Assembly (NCBI RefSeq): GCF_018381315.1
Contig: NZ_JAGZSD010000015.1
Coordinates: 1-64,000 of the forward strand
From: Anaerostipes sp.
Lineage (GTDB): Bacteria > Bacillota > Clostridia > Lachnospirales > Lachnospiraceae
Reading direction: 5' to 3'
DNA length: 64,000 nt
A model generated the notes under the pieces. It did not search any database, was not told where the DNA came from, and worked only from the letters and a program-made list of their open reading frames with translations. The position numbers and the translations under genes are program-made. This document shows, piece by piece, positions 49,855 to 59,421 of the stretch (position 1 is its first letter; each line of letters begins with the position of its first letter).

Positions 49855-50852
49855 TGTTTTTGGCACAGGCTGCTCAGGCAGGCAGCAGCGGAGGGATTTT
49901 AGCTCCGATTGTCTGGATTTTCGGCGAAATCATGAAGTGGATTTATAACGGACTGGCAGCCGTTGGTATTGAGAATCTTGGTTTATGTATTATTTTGTTT
50001 ACACTTATTTCTAAACTGATTATTTTTCCGCTGACTATGAAGCAGCAGAGAAGCATGAAAATCAATCAGGTGGCACAGCCTGAGATGAATAAGATACAGA
50101 AAAAATACCGCGGTAAAAGAGATCAGGCATCTATGATGAAGCAGCAGGAAGAGATGCAGAAGGTTTATGATAAATATGGGACAAGCCCAACAGGCGGATG
50201 TGCGACAACACTGATCCAGTTTCCGATTATTATGGCTTTGTACTATGTAGTAAGGAATCTGGAAGGTTATATTCCGAATATTTCAAAAAGTGCATATGAA
50301 TTTGTGCTTGGAATTAATATTCAGAATACACCTGGATTTAAACTCAGTATTTATCTGATTATTCCGATCTTATCAGCATTATTCCAGTATTTGAGTGCAC
50401 GTACTTCTATGGCCGATATGGATGCGGACAACCCGGCAGCCGGTATGTCAAAAAATATGATGCTGATGATGCCGCTGATGTCTTTATTTATGTGTATTAC
50501 ACTTCCGGTAGGTATCGGTATTTACTGGACAGCCAGTGCGGTATTCCAGTGGATTCAGCAGATTTTGATTAATAACTACTATAATCATACAAACATGCAG
50601 AAGATCATTGAAAAGAGCAGAGAAAAAGCTGCAAAGAAGAAAGCCAAGAAAAAAGGCCCTTCAATGTACGAAAAAATGATGGGAGCTGCAAATGGAAGCA
50701 GTACTTCATCTCAATCATCCCAGGATACTACAATCAGCGATATTGCGAAAAAGAAAGTCACCAAGAATGTAGAGTATGATACACAATCTGAGGGAGGAAT
50801 TGCATCTAAGGCGAACATTGTAAAGAACCGGATGGATAAAGGAGGAAAATAG
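49851..50852 (+). CDS. yidC: membrane protein insertase YidC/Oxa1
   Basis: 333 aa. Hydrophobic segments at about 15-38, 46-62, 118-136, 165-182 and 205-240 surround a basic cytoplasmic loop (KQQRSMKINQVAQPEMNKIQ region). The C-terminal tail is long and lysine/serine-rich (about 255-333). It has no N-terminal lipobox, unlike Bacillus SpoIIIJ. It inserts membrane proteins with or without SecYEG and lies next to jag as usual. Confidence 0.95.
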   Translation: MMFLAQAAQAGSSGGILAPIVWIFGEIMKWIYNGLAAVGIENLGLCIILFTLISKLIIFPLTMKQQRSMKINQVAQPEMNKIQKKYRGKRDQASMMKQQEEMQKVYDKYGTSPTGGCATTLIQFPIIMALYYVVRNLEGYIPNISKSAYEFVLGINIQNTPGFKLSIYLIIPILSALFQYLSARTSMADMDADNPAAGMSKNMMLMMPLMSLFMCITLPVGIGIYWTASAVFQWIQQILINNYYNHTNMQKIIEKSREKAAKKKAKKKGPSMYEKMMGAANGSSTSSQSSQDTTISDIAKKKVTKNVEYDTQSEGGIASKANIVKNRMDKGGK

Positions 50853-50853
50853 G

Positions 50854-51636
50854 ATGGCAGTAAAGCGTTTTACTGGCAGAACAGAATCTGATGCGGTTAT
50901 GAATGCGGCGATGGAGCTGGGAATTCCAAGCACAGAAATTCAGTATGCAGTGATTGACAAAGGAAGCAATGGTTTTTTAGGTTTGTTTAAAAAGCCGGTG
51001 ATTATTGAGTTAAGGGAAGCAGCGGAAACAACAGCTGAACCTCAGCCTGAAAAAGAAGAAAAACCGGCAAAGACTCCAAAAGTTTCAGAAAAGAAGCAGG
51101 TGAAGACGCAGGAAACGGAAAAGCCTGAAGAAGTTCCTGAAACTCCAAAAGAAAAAGAATATAAACGGCCGGAAAACATTGACCAGATAATTGAAGATAC
51201 AAAATCTTATCTGGACGAGGTTTTAAAGGCGATGGGCCTTGTTCCTAAACTGAACCTTTATTATAATACATCCGGAAATGTACTTAATATTAATGTGACA
51301 GGGGAGAAGATGGGTGCTTTGATCGGAAAGCACGGACAGACTCTGGATGCACTTCAATATTTGACCAGTTTATTTGTAAACAAAGAGAGTGATTCCTTTA
51401 TTAAAGTTAAGCTTGATACTGAGAATTACAGGGAGCGCAGGCAGGAAACTTTAGAGAAGCTTGCACTCAGTATTGCAAATAAAGTTAAGAAAACAAAGAA
51501 ACCGGTTCATCTGGAGCCTATGAATCCAAATGAACGCCGGATCATCCATTCTGCACTTCAGCGGGATCCCAAGATTGTGACAAAGAGTCAGGGAAAAGAT
51601 CCATACCGCAGAGTGGTTGTCATGCTGAAGAAATAA
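50854..51636 (+). CDS. jag: RNA-binding protein Jag/KhpB
   Basis: 260 aa. Jag N-terminal domain (about 3-52, VKRFTGRTESDAV and GFLGLFKKPVIIE), a charged Pro/Glu/Lys linker (55-110), a KH domain with GALIGKHGQTLDALQYL near 153-169, and an R3H domain (MNPNERRIIHSAL) at the C-terminus. It partners KhpA in controlling cell-division and elongation transcripts in related bacteria. An intrinsic terminator follows. Confidence 0.95.
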   Translation: MAVKRFTGRTESDAVMNAAMELGIPSTEIQYAVIDKGSNGFLGLFKKPVIIELREAAETTAEPQPEKEEKPAKTPKVSEKKQVKTQETEKPEEVPETPKEKEYKRPENIDQIIEDTKSYLDEVLKAMGLVPKLNLYYNTSGNVLNINVTGEKMGALIGKHGQTLDALQYLTSLFVNKESDSFIKVKLDTENYRERRQETLEKLALSIANKVKKTKKPVHLEPMNPNERRIIHSALQRDPKIVTKSQGKDPYRRVVVMLKK

Positions 51637-51643
51637 GAAATTT

Positions 51644-51671
51644 GGGTTGCCTTTTGCGGCAGCCCTTTTTT
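51644..51671 (+). terminator. terminator between jag and mnmE
   Basis: GGGTTGCC and GGCAGCCC pair (one G-U) around a 6-nt loop and are followed by six T residues. It lies inside the short jag-mnmE gap, so mnmE expression depends on read-through or on its own promoter. Confidence 0.85.
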
Positions 51672-51691
51672 GCCTTGCGGAGGACAGTGAA

Positions 51692-53065
51692 ATGGGAACA
51701 GATACAATTGCAGCGATTGCCACGCCGCTGACAAACAGCGGGATCGGCATTATCAGGATCAGCGGCCCGGAAGCCATAGACATTGTCTCAAAGGTATTCC
51801 GGCCAAAGAGAAAAAAAGATATAAAAAAGGCAGCTACTTACACCGCACATTACGGTCATGCTGTAAAAGACGGAAAAGATATTGATGAGTGTATTCTGCT
51901 TATTATGAAAGGCCCTCATTCTTATACTGCTGAGGATGTGGCAGAGATTAACTGCCATGGGGGCGTAATTGTAATGAAAAAGATTCTTTCCTGTGTTATT
52001 GAAGCAGGTGCAAGACCGGCAGAACCGGGTGAATTTACAAAAAGAGCATTTTTAAACGGCAGAATTGATTTGTCGAAAGCAGAGGCAGTGATGGATTTGA
52101 TTCATTCTAAAAATGAATTTGCCATGGAGACCTCTCTGAAACAGCTCAAAGGGGCTTTGTCAGAGAAAATAAAGCTACTTCGAAAAGAAATTCTTCACAG
52201 CGTGGCATTTATTGAATCCGCACTGGATGATCCTGAACACTATTCAGTGGAGGGGTTTTCTGAAAAACTCAGAGTACAGGTGGAACATGCCAGGGATGAT
52301 GTGCAAAAATATATAGATTCTTCTGACAACGGGCGCATTTTGAAGGAAGGCATCCACACGGCCATTGTAGGGAAACCTAATGCGGGAAAGTCTTCTATAT
52401 TAAATGTTTTGCTGGGGGAAGAGCGGGCAATTGTCACTGACATTGCCGGGACTACCAGAGATACGTTGGAAGAGTCCATTCAGATTAACGGCATTCCCCT
52501 GAATGTGATTGACACTGCGGGGATTCGGGACACGGAGGATATTGTTGAGAAGATTGGTGTGGATAAAGCGAGAGATTCGGTGATAAAATCCGATCTTGTA
52601 CTTTACGTTGTGGATACTTCTGTGCCGCTTACAAAGGAAGATGAGGATATTATGGATCTTCTGAAAGATAAGCAGGTGATTGTTCTTCTCAATAAGTCTG
52701 ATCTGGATACAGAAGTCTCTGAGACTGAATTCAGAGAGAGAGGATTTAACAATATCACTGCTGTGTCGGCAAAAAATCTTTCCGGGCTGGAAGAACTTTA
52801 TGAGAAGATTAATGAACTGTTTTTCCATGGAAGAGTTTCATTTAATGATGAAGTATACATCACAAATATGAGGCATAAAAAAGCACTCTCAAATGCAAAA
52901 GAAAGTCTTGAATTGGTTCTCACAAGCATTGATAATGAAATGCCGGAGGATTTCTTCTCTATTGATCTCATGAATGCTTATGAGGAGCTTGGATACATTA
53001 TAGGAGAATCTGTAGGCGAGGATCTGGTAAATGAAATATTTGCAGAATTTTGTATGGGTAAATAA
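51692..53065 (+). CDS. mnmE: tRNA modification GTPase MnmE
   Basis: A 457-aa GTPase that, with MnmG, adds the carboxymethylaminomethyl group to wobble U34. N-terminal formyl-THF domain (TDTIAAIATPL, GIGIIRISGP), helical domain, G domain with GKPNAGKSSILNVLLG (about 222-237), DIAGTTRDT and NKSD, and a C-terminal FCMGK with the catalytic Cys. I chose ATG 51692, preceded by GCGGAGGA. A longer frame upstream runs through the terminator. Confidence 0.97.
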   Translation: MGTDTIAAIATPLTNSGIGIIRISGPEAIDIVSKVFRPKRKKDIKKAATYTAHYGHAVKDGKDIDECILLIMKGPHSYTAEDVAEINCHGGVIVMKKILSCVIEAGARPAEPGEFTKRAFLNGRIDLSKAEAVMDLIHSKNEFAMETSLKQLKGALSEKIKLLRKEILHSVAFIESALDDPEHYSVEGFSEKLRVQVEHARDDVQKYIDSSDNGRILKEGIHTAIVGKPNAGKSSILNVLLGEERAIVTDIAGTTRDTLEESIQINGIPLNVIDTAGIRDTEDIVEKIGVDKARDSVIKSDLVLYVVDTSVPLTKEDEDIMDLLKDKQVIVLLNKSDLDTEVSETEFRERGFNNITAVSAKNLSGLEELYEKINELFFHGRVSFNDEVYITNMRHKKALSNAKESLELVLTSIDNEMPEDFFSIDLMNAYEELGYIIGESVGEDLVNEIFAEFCMGK

Positions 53066-53067
53066 CA

Positions 53068-54951
53068 ATGAAAAAATTAGAAGAACATTATGATATTGTA
53101 GTAGTCGGAGCAGGACATGCAGGCTGCGAGGCAGCCCTGGCCTGTGCCAGGCTTGGTTTTAAAACAATTTGCTTTACAGTCAGCATGGACAGTATTGCTC
53201 TGATGCCGTGCAATCCGAATATCGGCGGAAGTTCCAAGGGGCATCTGGTAAAAGAAATAGATGCTTTGGGCGGTGAGATGGGCATTAATATAGATAAGAC
53301 GTATATTCAGTCTAAAATGCTTAATCAGTCAAAAGGGCCGGCCGTTCATTCTCTGAGGGCACAGGCAGATAAAAAGATGTACTCTATGGCAATGACTCAG
53401 GTCATGGGAAATACAGAGAATCTGACAGTAAGACAGGGAGAAGTGACGGAGATCCTTACTGAGGAGGGCAGGGTCCGGGGAGTAAAAACTTATTCAGGGG
53501 CTGTATATTATGCCAGAGCCGTGATTCTCACCACAGGAACTTATTTGAAGGCACGGTGTATTTATGGCGATGTGAGCAGCGCGACAGGGCCCAATGGCCT
53601 GCAGGCTGCAAACCACCTGACACAGTCTCTGAAAGATCTTGGAATCGAAATTCGGCGTTTTAAAACAGGAACTCCGGCACGTATTGATAAAAACAGCATT
53701 GATTTCAGCAGGATGGAGGAACAGCTGGGGGATGAGAAGATTGTTCCGTTCAGCTTTACCAACACAAGAGAGGATATAGAGAGAGATCAGATTTCCTGTT
53801 GGCTGACCTATACGAATGAAGAGACTCACACGATTATCCGTAATAATATTGACCGGTCACCGTTATTTTCGGGGGCAATTGAGGGAACAGGTCCCCGTTA
53901 CTGCCCGTCTATTGAAGATAAGATCGTAAAGTTTCCGGATAAAAACAGGCATCAGGTATTTATTGAGCCGGAAGGGGAATACACAAATGAAATGTATGTG
54001 GGAGGAATGTCAAGCTCCCTTCCTGAGGATGTTCAGTATGCTATGTACCGCAGTGTAACGGGTCTTGAAAATGTGAAGATCATCCGGAATGCCTATGCGA
54101 TTGAATATGACTGCATCAATGCTACTCAGCTGAAGCCGTCCTTGGAATTCAAAGCGATTGAAGGATTATTTTCGGGAGGGCAGTTTAACGGCAGCTCAGG
54201 TTATGAGGAAGCGGCAGCACAGGGGCTGATCGCAGGAATCAATGCAGCCCTTAAGCTTCAGGATAAAGAACCGCTGGTTCTTGACCGGTCTCAGGCATAC
54301 ATCGGAGTGTTGATTGATGATCTTGTGACGAAAGAAACAAGTGAACCTTACCGGATGATGACATCCAGGGCTGAATACCGCCTGCTTTTAAGGCAGGATA
54401 ATGCAGATCTGCGTCTTTCAAAGATAGGATATCAAGTGGGTCTGATCAGTCCGGAGAGGTATGAGAAGCTGCTTAAGAAAGAGGAGATGATTGAAAAAGA
54501 AATCAAACGCCTCAGTCATGTAAACGTAGGAGCTTCTAAAGAAGTACAGAAACTTTTGGCTGAATGCAAAAGTACAGAATTAAAGTCTTCTGCAACGATG
54601 GCAGAACTGATCAGAAGGCCTGAACTTACTTATGATATGCTGGCATCTATCGATCCCGGCCGTCCGGAATATCCTGAGGATGTAAGAGAACAGGTAAATA
54701 TTAATATTAAGTATGAAGGTTATATAAAGCGCCAGCTTTCACAGGTGAAACAGTTTAAGCGTCTGGAAAAAAAGAGAATTCCGGATGGAATCAAATATGA
54801 AGAAATAGGAAACTTAAGAATAGAAGCTGTCCAGAAGCTTGCCAGAATACGCCCGGCATCGATTGGACAGGCATCCAGAATATCAGGAGTATCCCCGGCG
54901 GATATCTCTGTGCTTCTCATTTATTTAGAGCAGCTGAATCAAAAGGCTTAG
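53068..54951 (+). CDS. mnmG: tRNA uridine-5-carboxymethylaminomethyl enzyme MnmG
   Basis: A 627-aa FAD protein. Dinucleotide motif VVVGAGHAGCEAALACARLG (about 11-30), PCNPNIGGSSKGHLVKE with the conserved catalytic Cys, ATGPNGLQ region, TGTPAR and SRAEYRLLLRQDNAD. It starts two bases after the mnmE stop. It forms the MnmEG complex with its neighbour. Confidence 0.97.
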   Translation: MKKLEEHYDIVVVGAGHAGCEAALACARLGFKTICFTVSMDSIALMPCNPNIGGSSKGHLVKEIDALGGEMGINIDKTYIQSKMLNQSKGPAVHSLRAQADKKMYSMAMTQVMGNTENLTVRQGEVTEILTEEGRVRGVKTYSGAVYYARAVILTTGTYLKARCIYGDVSSATGPNGLQAANHLTQSLKDLGIEIRRFKTGTPARIDKNSIDFSRMEEQLGDEKIVPFSFTNTREDIERDQISCWLTYTNEETHTIIRNNIDRSPLFSGAIEGTGPRYCPSIEDKIVKFPDKNRHQVFIEPEGEYTNEMYVGGMSSSLPEDVQYAMYRSVTGLENVKIIRNAYAIEYDCINATQLKPSLEFKAIEGLFSGGQFNGSSGYEEAAAQGLIAGINAALKLQDKEPLVLDRSQAYIGVLIDDLVTKETSEPYRMMTSRAEYRLLLRQDNADLRLSKIGYQVGLISPERYEKLLKKEEMIEKEIKRLSHVNVGASKEVQKLLAECKSTELKSSATMAELIRRPELTYDMLASIDPGRPEYPEDVREQVNINIKYEGYIKRQLSQVKQFKRLEKKRIPDGIKYEEIGNLRIEAVQKLARIRPASIGQASRISGVSPADISVLLIYLEQLNQKA

Positions 54952-54959
54952 GAGTTTAT

Positions 54960-55670
54960 ATGGTAAGTTTAAAAGAAAAAGCAGAAGAATTAGGGGTCAG
55001 TCTGTCAGATAAACAGATATCCCAGTTTGAAACCTATTATGAATTGCTGTTGGAAAAAAATAAGGTTATGAATCTGACTGCTATTACAGAGAGAGATGAC
55101 GTTATCTTAAAGCATTTTGTGGATAGTCTGGCTCTGGTGAGAGCAGAGTGTGGATTCTCCAGGCAAAAGATTCTGGATGTGGGGACAGGGGCCGGTTTTC
55201 CGGGAATTCCTTTAAAGATAGCATTTCCGGATTTGGATGTTGTGCTTTTAGATTCTTTGAATAAAAGAGTAAAATTTTTAGAAGAGGTGATTGAGACTTT
55301 GGGGCTTAATCACATTCAGGCGATCCATGGAAGAGCCGAGGATTTTGCAAGACAAAAGGATTTTCGTGAACAGTTTGACCTGGTTGTATCCAGAGCAGTG
55401 GCAAATCTGAGTACTCTTTCTGAATACTGTCTCCCTTATGTAAAGATTTCAGGAATGTTTCTTCCTTATAAATCAGGAAAAATACAGGAAGAGCTTAAAC
55501 AGGGAAAACATGCGGTGAAACTGCTGGGAGGAAATATAGAGGAAGTTGTTTCTTTTGTACTTCCCGGAACGGATATGGAGAGGACGATTCTTAAGATTGA
55601 GAAAAAAAAGGCAACCCCTAAACGCTATCCGCGCAAAGCAGGGCTGCCCTCAAAAGAACCAATCGGTTAA
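54960..55670 (+). CDS. rsmG: 16S rRNA (guanine527-N7)-methyltransferase RsmG
   Basis: 236 aa. SAM-binding motif ILDVGTGAGFPGIPLKI (about 71-87), followed by VVLLDSLNKRVKFLEEV and VVSRAVANL. The ribosome site TAGGAG lies between mnmG and the ATG. The stop codon overlaps the stop of the convergent hydrolase gene, leaving no room for a terminator between them. Confidence 0.96.
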   Translation: MVSLKEKAEELGVSLSDKQISQFETYYELLLEKNKVMNLTAITERDDVILKHFVDSLALVRAECGFSRQKILDVGTGAGFPGIPLKIAFPDLDVVLLDSLNKRVKFLEEVIETLGLNHIQAIHGRAEDFARQKDFREQFDLVVSRAVANLSTLSEYCLPYVKISGMFLPYKSGKIQEELKQGKHAVKLLGGNIEEVVSFVLPGTDMERTILKIEKKKATPKRYPRKAGLPSKEPIG

Positions 55671-56617
55671 AAGAAGATCCGGCAGGTTTTCAGTACTTCC
55701 TCCGGATTCTCCAGATGAGGAAGTAGTTTTGTACCCTTGATAAAATGATATTCTATGGATGGGTTTAATACCTGATACTGTTCAATGGTGTTTTCCGCAT
55801 CCGGTGCATGGTCTCCTAAAAGGAAGTAGATGCTGTGATTTAAATTCTTGATGGAAGGGATCAGATTACAGTTTAAATAATCGGATATAAGGCTTGCATA
55901 TAAATATTTTGTATCGGATCCACATTTATGGCAGGCTTCATGGCAGATATCCACATATTTTTTCTTGATATCCTTAGGCCGGTGGAAATATTCCCGTGCC
56001 AGTTTCTTTTCAATCATGGTCCTGCTGTGAAGAAGGTTGTATGTGAGCGTTCCGATAATCGGAAGTTCTATAAAATACTTGAGCATCTTTTTGCGGTTTC
56101 CCGGATAACGGCCTGCTTTGGTCATGTTCTCCGGGTTAATCATCATGAGGCGGCTGAAATTTCTCGGTTCCGTGTAGCAGGCGAGGAAAATGAGGGAAGA
56201 AGATTTGCCGCTGGCTATAATGTCAGTTTTCGTGCCGATGATATTTTTAATAAAGTCGTTGATGAGCTGAACGTAGAGATAGCTTGTATAAGTAATTCTT
56301 GGTTTATCTGAACGCCCGCAGCCTAAGAGATCCATCGTATAGACTGTGTGGGATTTGGAGAGTTCTTCTTTTAGTTTGTAAAACTCAAGTTCAGAATTAC
56401 AGTTGTTCAGATCATGGATGAGCAGAATAGGAGAACCGGTTCCATGTTTTGTATAATAAATATTGCCGAACCTCCAGGAATAGGTGTTGCCATATTTGGA
56501 AAAAAGGGCGTCTTTCATGGAGGAGAGCGAAAAAACAAGTTTATTTATCAGACATACGCTTAACGTTGCAGCAGTTGTGATGGTAGCCAGGTTCCGAAGC
56601 TTTTTATAGAAATGCAT
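55667..56617 (-). CDS. alpha/beta hydrolase, membrane-anchored
   Basis: 316 aa. An N-terminal hydrophobic segment (about 10-32) suggests a membrane anchor or uncleaved signal. The alpha/beta hydrolase fold follows: ILLIHDLNN (oxyanion region, about 68-76), YTMDLLGCGRSDKP, nucleophile elbow ASGKSSSLIFLA (GKSSS in place of GxSxG), late Asp in LLGDHAPD and His in LLPHLE. Substrate unknown. It is the only minus-strand gene right of oriC in the window. I chose ATG 56617, preceded by AAAGGAG. Its promoter is at 56648-56676. Confidence 0.8.
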   Translation of the reverse strand: MHFYKKLRNLATITTAATLSVCLINKLVFSLSSMKDALFSKYGNTYSWRFGNIYYTKHGTGSPILLIHDLNNCNSELEFYKLKEELSKSHTVYTMDLLGCGRSDKPRITYTSYLYVQLINDFIKNIIGTKTDIIASGKSSSLIFLACYTEPRNFSRLMMINPENMTKAGRYPGNRKKMLKYFIELPIIGTLTYNLLHSRTMIEKKLAREYFHRPKDIKKKYVDICHEACHKCGSDTKYLYASLISDYLNCNLIPSIKNLNHSIYFLLGDHAPDAENTIEQYQVLNPSIEYHFIKGTKLLPHLENPEEVLKTCRIFF

Positions 56618-56647
56618 AGGCAGTCTCCTTTCTAATTTATTACTATT

Positions 56648-56676
56648 ATTATATGACAAACCCTGATTTGATACAA
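56648..56676 (-). promoter_or_regulatory. promoter of the alpha/beta hydrolase
   Basis: On the minus strand TTGTAT (56671-56676), a 17-bp spacer and a consensus TATAAT (56648-56653), 30 bp before the start codon. Confidence 0.7.
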
Positions 56677-56683
56677 TAATACT

Positions 56684-56711
56684 TTGCATTCCTTAAGAAT
56701 TCGTTTATGAT
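56684..56711 (+). promoter_or_regulatory. promoter of the unknown-argS unit
   Basis: TTGCAT (56684-56689), a 16-bp spacer and TATGAT (56706-56711). Transcription would start close to 56718, only a few bases before the possible GTG start, so the message has almost no leader. Confidence 0.55.
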
Positions 56712-56723
56712 AGAAGTGAGGCG

Positions 56724-57494
56724 GTGAGATATTTGGGTGAAAAAAAGATTGATAAAGATCAGCTGATGTCAGATTTAGCAGCATATTTATCTGAAGAATA
56801 TATGGAATGTGTAGCAGATAAGGAAGCGCTGATTGAACAGAGATATAAGCTGGAGGAAGAAAAAGAGAGGATGATCCGATGTGTTCAGCTGGAAAAGGAA
56901 AAAAGACAGATTCGTTCTGTATTTTCCCCGCTTTCTCTCGATGAAAACCGTATGGAAGAAGTGAAGGAACCTGATACAGGTGAGGTCGAACATGAAATTG
57001 ATATTATCTCTAAAAAAGAGAAGAAAATACAAAAAAAGTGTGACCGGCTGAAAGCATACCTGGAAGGACTGGAAGAAAATTACTTTGTTGTTTCGGGCTT
57101 GAAAGAATTGGATAAAGAGCAGGAGGAGATACTGTTTATTCCGGCATTTTATGAATTAGCAGATCATATCAGAGAGATTCATCCGGATATCAAAGTGACA
57201 TATGAGAAAATAGAAAAGGAATGCCCGGTACTTTTAACTTTCTCATTTTTGACAGGATTCTATCAGATGATAAAGTTTGCTGTTCAAAGAGTGGGAATCC
57301 GTTCTTTAAATATAGATCTTTTTATTGAACAGGACAGAATTATGCTGCAGTTTGTCCTAAAGCCTAAAAAGCAGGCATCCATTCAAAAGTTTAAAAAGAA
57401 TAGAAATATTCTGGAAGATATGTTGACAAGACAATTTGCAATTACCAGATGGCAGGAAAACTCTGTGGTATTGCAGGCTATAATTGAAGCGTAA
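56724..57494 (+). CDS. unknown protein with N-terminal coiled coil
   Basis: 256 aa from the GTG at 56724. A TTG three codons later is an alternative with GAGG further upstream. Residues about 15-125 are strongly helical and charged (coiled coil, rich in E, K, R). Residues about 135-245 form a mixed alpha/beta part with PVLLTFSFLTGFYQMIKFAV and IDLFIEQDRIMLQFVL, which faintly recalls the ATP-binding part of a histidine kinase but lacks its N, G1 and G2 motifs. There is no signal peptide or membrane segment. It sits directly before argS with no gap, so they are co-transcribed. I do not recognise the family. Confidence 0.65.
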   Translation: MRYLGEKKIDKDQLMSDLAAYLSEEYMECVADKEALIEQRYKLEEEKERMIRCVQLEKEKRQIRSVFSPLSLDENRMEEVKEPDTGEVEHEIDIISKKEKKIQKKCDRLKAYLEGLEENYFVVSGLKELDKEQEEILFIPAFYELADHIREIHPDIKVTYEKIEKECPVLLTFSFLTGFYQMIKFAVQRVGIRSLNIDLFIEQDRIMLQFVLKPKKQASIQKFKKNRNILEDMLTRQFAITRWQENSVVLQAIIEA

Positions 57495-57506
57495 GTGAGG
57501 AAGAAA

Positions 57507-59198
57507 ATGAAAGATAAGATTATTGACTTAATAACAGAATCTATTGATGAACTGGACAGAGAAACTGTGAGCAGGATTTTGGAAATTCCGCCTCAGGAAG
57601 ATATGGGTGATTTTGCATTTCCATGTTTTCAGCTGGCAAAGATTTTCCGGAAAGCTCCAAATCTGATTGCTGAGGAGGTTGCAGGCAAAATTCATGATTC
57701 AGAGTTTGTTTCAAAGGTTGCCGCTATGGGACCATATGTAAATTTCTTTATTGACAGAGAAATGTTTGTAAATCAAATGATTAGCCAGGTATCTGTGGAT
57801 AATTACGGCAGTTCTGAGATGGGCTGCGGAAAAACGATTTGTATTGATTATTCATCACCGAACGTGGCAAAGAATTTCCATGTAGGTCATCTGAGAACAA
57901 CTTTGATCGGTAACTCTATTTACCGTATTTTTAAAAAGCTTGGGTACAAGGTTGAGAGAATTAACCACTTGGGTGATTGGGGAACACAGTTTGGCAAATT
58001 GATCGTTGCCTATAAGAGATGGGGAAGCAAAGAGGCTGTAGAAAAAAACGGCATCTCTGAGCTGATGAAAATTTATGTAAAGTTTCATGAGGAAGCAGAG
58101 AAGGATGATACTTTAAATGATGAAGCAAGGGCCTGGTTTGTAAAAATGGAACAGGGTGATCAGGAAGCTCTTTCTATATGGGAATGGTTTAAAGATATCA
58201 GTCTGATTGAATATAAAAGAATATATGAACTTTTGGATGTTGATTTTGATTCTTACGCAGGAGAAAGTTTTTATCGGGATAAAACTGCAGCTGTTGTGGA
58301 CGAATTAAGAGAGAAAGGGATGCTCAAAGAAAGTGAAGGTGCTTTCATTGTAGATCTTGAAGAATATGATATGCCGCCGTGTCTGATTATGAAAAAAGAC
58401 GGAAGTTCTATCTATGCCACAAGAGATTTAGCAGCTATTTTCTATCGTAAAAAAACATATGACTTTGAACGGTGCATTTATGTTACAGGGATGGAGCAGA
58501 AGCTCCATTTTGCTCAGGTGTTTAAGGTTGTAGAACTTATGGGAAATGATTGGGCAAAAGATGAATTGATTCATGTACCTTATGGTTTGGTCAGTCTGGA
58601 AGGCGGAAAACTTTCTACGCGGAGCGGTAATATTATTTATGCCGAAGATATTTTGAGAGAATCCGTAACTAAGATCAAAGAGGTAATTGAAGATAAAAAT
58701 CCTGAACTAAAAGATAAAGAAGAAGTAGCAAAGATGGTTGGTATAGGTGCAATTATTTTTAATGATCTGTATAACCAGAGAATTAAAGATGTTACATTCA
58801 GCTGGGAGAAAATTCACAGTTTTGACGGAGAGACAGGCCCTTATGTTCAATACACTTATGCCCGTGCCGCAAGTGTTTTAAGAAAGACAGGTATTACAGA
58901 AGTAGCGGAAGAAATTGATCCTTCCCTGTTGACGGATGAAGCTTCTGTATCTTTACTAAAAGAGCTGATTCGTTTTCCGGAGGTAGTTAAGACAGCGGCA
59001 GAGCGGCTGGAGCCGTCTGTTGTTGCAAGATTTGTGATGGCTGTTGCCCAGGCTTTTAATCATTTTTATCATGAAAATCAGTGTAATGTAGAAGATGAGA
59101 AGCTTAAACGTGCAAGAGTGAAATTAGTAATTATTGCAAAAAAAGCAATTAAGGACGGACTTGATCTTCTGGGAATGAAGTGTCCGGAACAGATGTAG
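57507..59198 (+). CDS. argS: arginyl-tRNA synthetase
   Basis: A 563-aa class I synthetase. HIGH-type motif in NVAKNFHVGHLRTTLIGNS (about residue 115), KLSTRSGN in the KMSK position, and an anticodon-binding C-terminus ending LLGMKCPEQM. I chose ATG 57507 with GAGGAAG as ribosome site. A GTG four codons earlier is possible. No T-box leader is seen, because the gene directly follows the unknown gene. Confidence 0.96.
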   Translation: MKDKIIDLITESIDELDRETVSRILEIPPQEDMGDFAFPCFQLAKIFRKAPNLIAEEVAGKIHDSEFVSKVAAMGPYVNFFIDREMFVNQMISQVSVDNYGSSEMGCGKTICIDYSSPNVAKNFHVGHLRTTLIGNSIYRIFKKLGYKVERINHLGDWGTQFGKLIVAYKRWGSKEAVEKNGISELMKIYVKFHEEAEKDDTLNDEARAWFVKMEQGDQEALSIWEWFKDISLIEYKRIYELLDVDFDSYAGESFYRDKTAAVVDELREKGMLKESEGAFIVDLEEYDMPPCLIMKKDGSSIYATRDLAAIFYRKKTYDFERCIYVTGMEQKLHFAQVFKVVELMGNDWAKDELIHVPYGLVSLEGGKLSTRSGNIIYAEDILRESVTKIKEVIEDKNPELKDKEEVAKMVGIGAIIFNDLYNQRIKDVTFSWEKIHSFDGETGPYVQYTYARAASVLRKTGITEVAEEIDPSLLTDEASVSLLKELIRFPEVVKTAAERLEPSVVARFVMAVAQAFNHFYHENQCNVEDEKLKRARVKLVIIAKKAIKDGLDLLGMKCPEQM

Positions 59199-59248
59199 TA
59201 ATTGTTTCATGCAATGGTCAAAAGTCCTTAGTATAAAATAAATGTATG

Positions 59249-59285
59249 GGAAGCAGATGTAATGTTATCTGCTTCCTCTTTTTGT
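59249..59285 (+). terminator. terminator of argS
   Basis: GGAAGCAGAT and ATCTGCTTCC form a perfect 10-bp stem with an 8-nt loop, followed by TCTTTTTG. Confidence 0.9.
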
Positions 59286-59333
59286 TATAGTGTAAGATAA
59301 AAGTATTTCGTTAAATTAATTTACCTGTGGCAA

Positions 59334-59349
59334 TGTTTCACGTGAAACA
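59334..59349. promoter_or_regulatory. parS: parS centromere site 1
   Basis: TGTTTCACGTGAAACA is the exact 16-bp palindromic consensus bound by ParB/Spo0J. It lies 160 bp upstream of parA. Confidence 0.96.
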
Positions 59350-59421
59350 TTCGGAACTCATTTTAAGGACAACAGGGGAGGGGTTGCTTGCTTAGAAGTA
59401 AATATTAGCAGATAAATTTAA

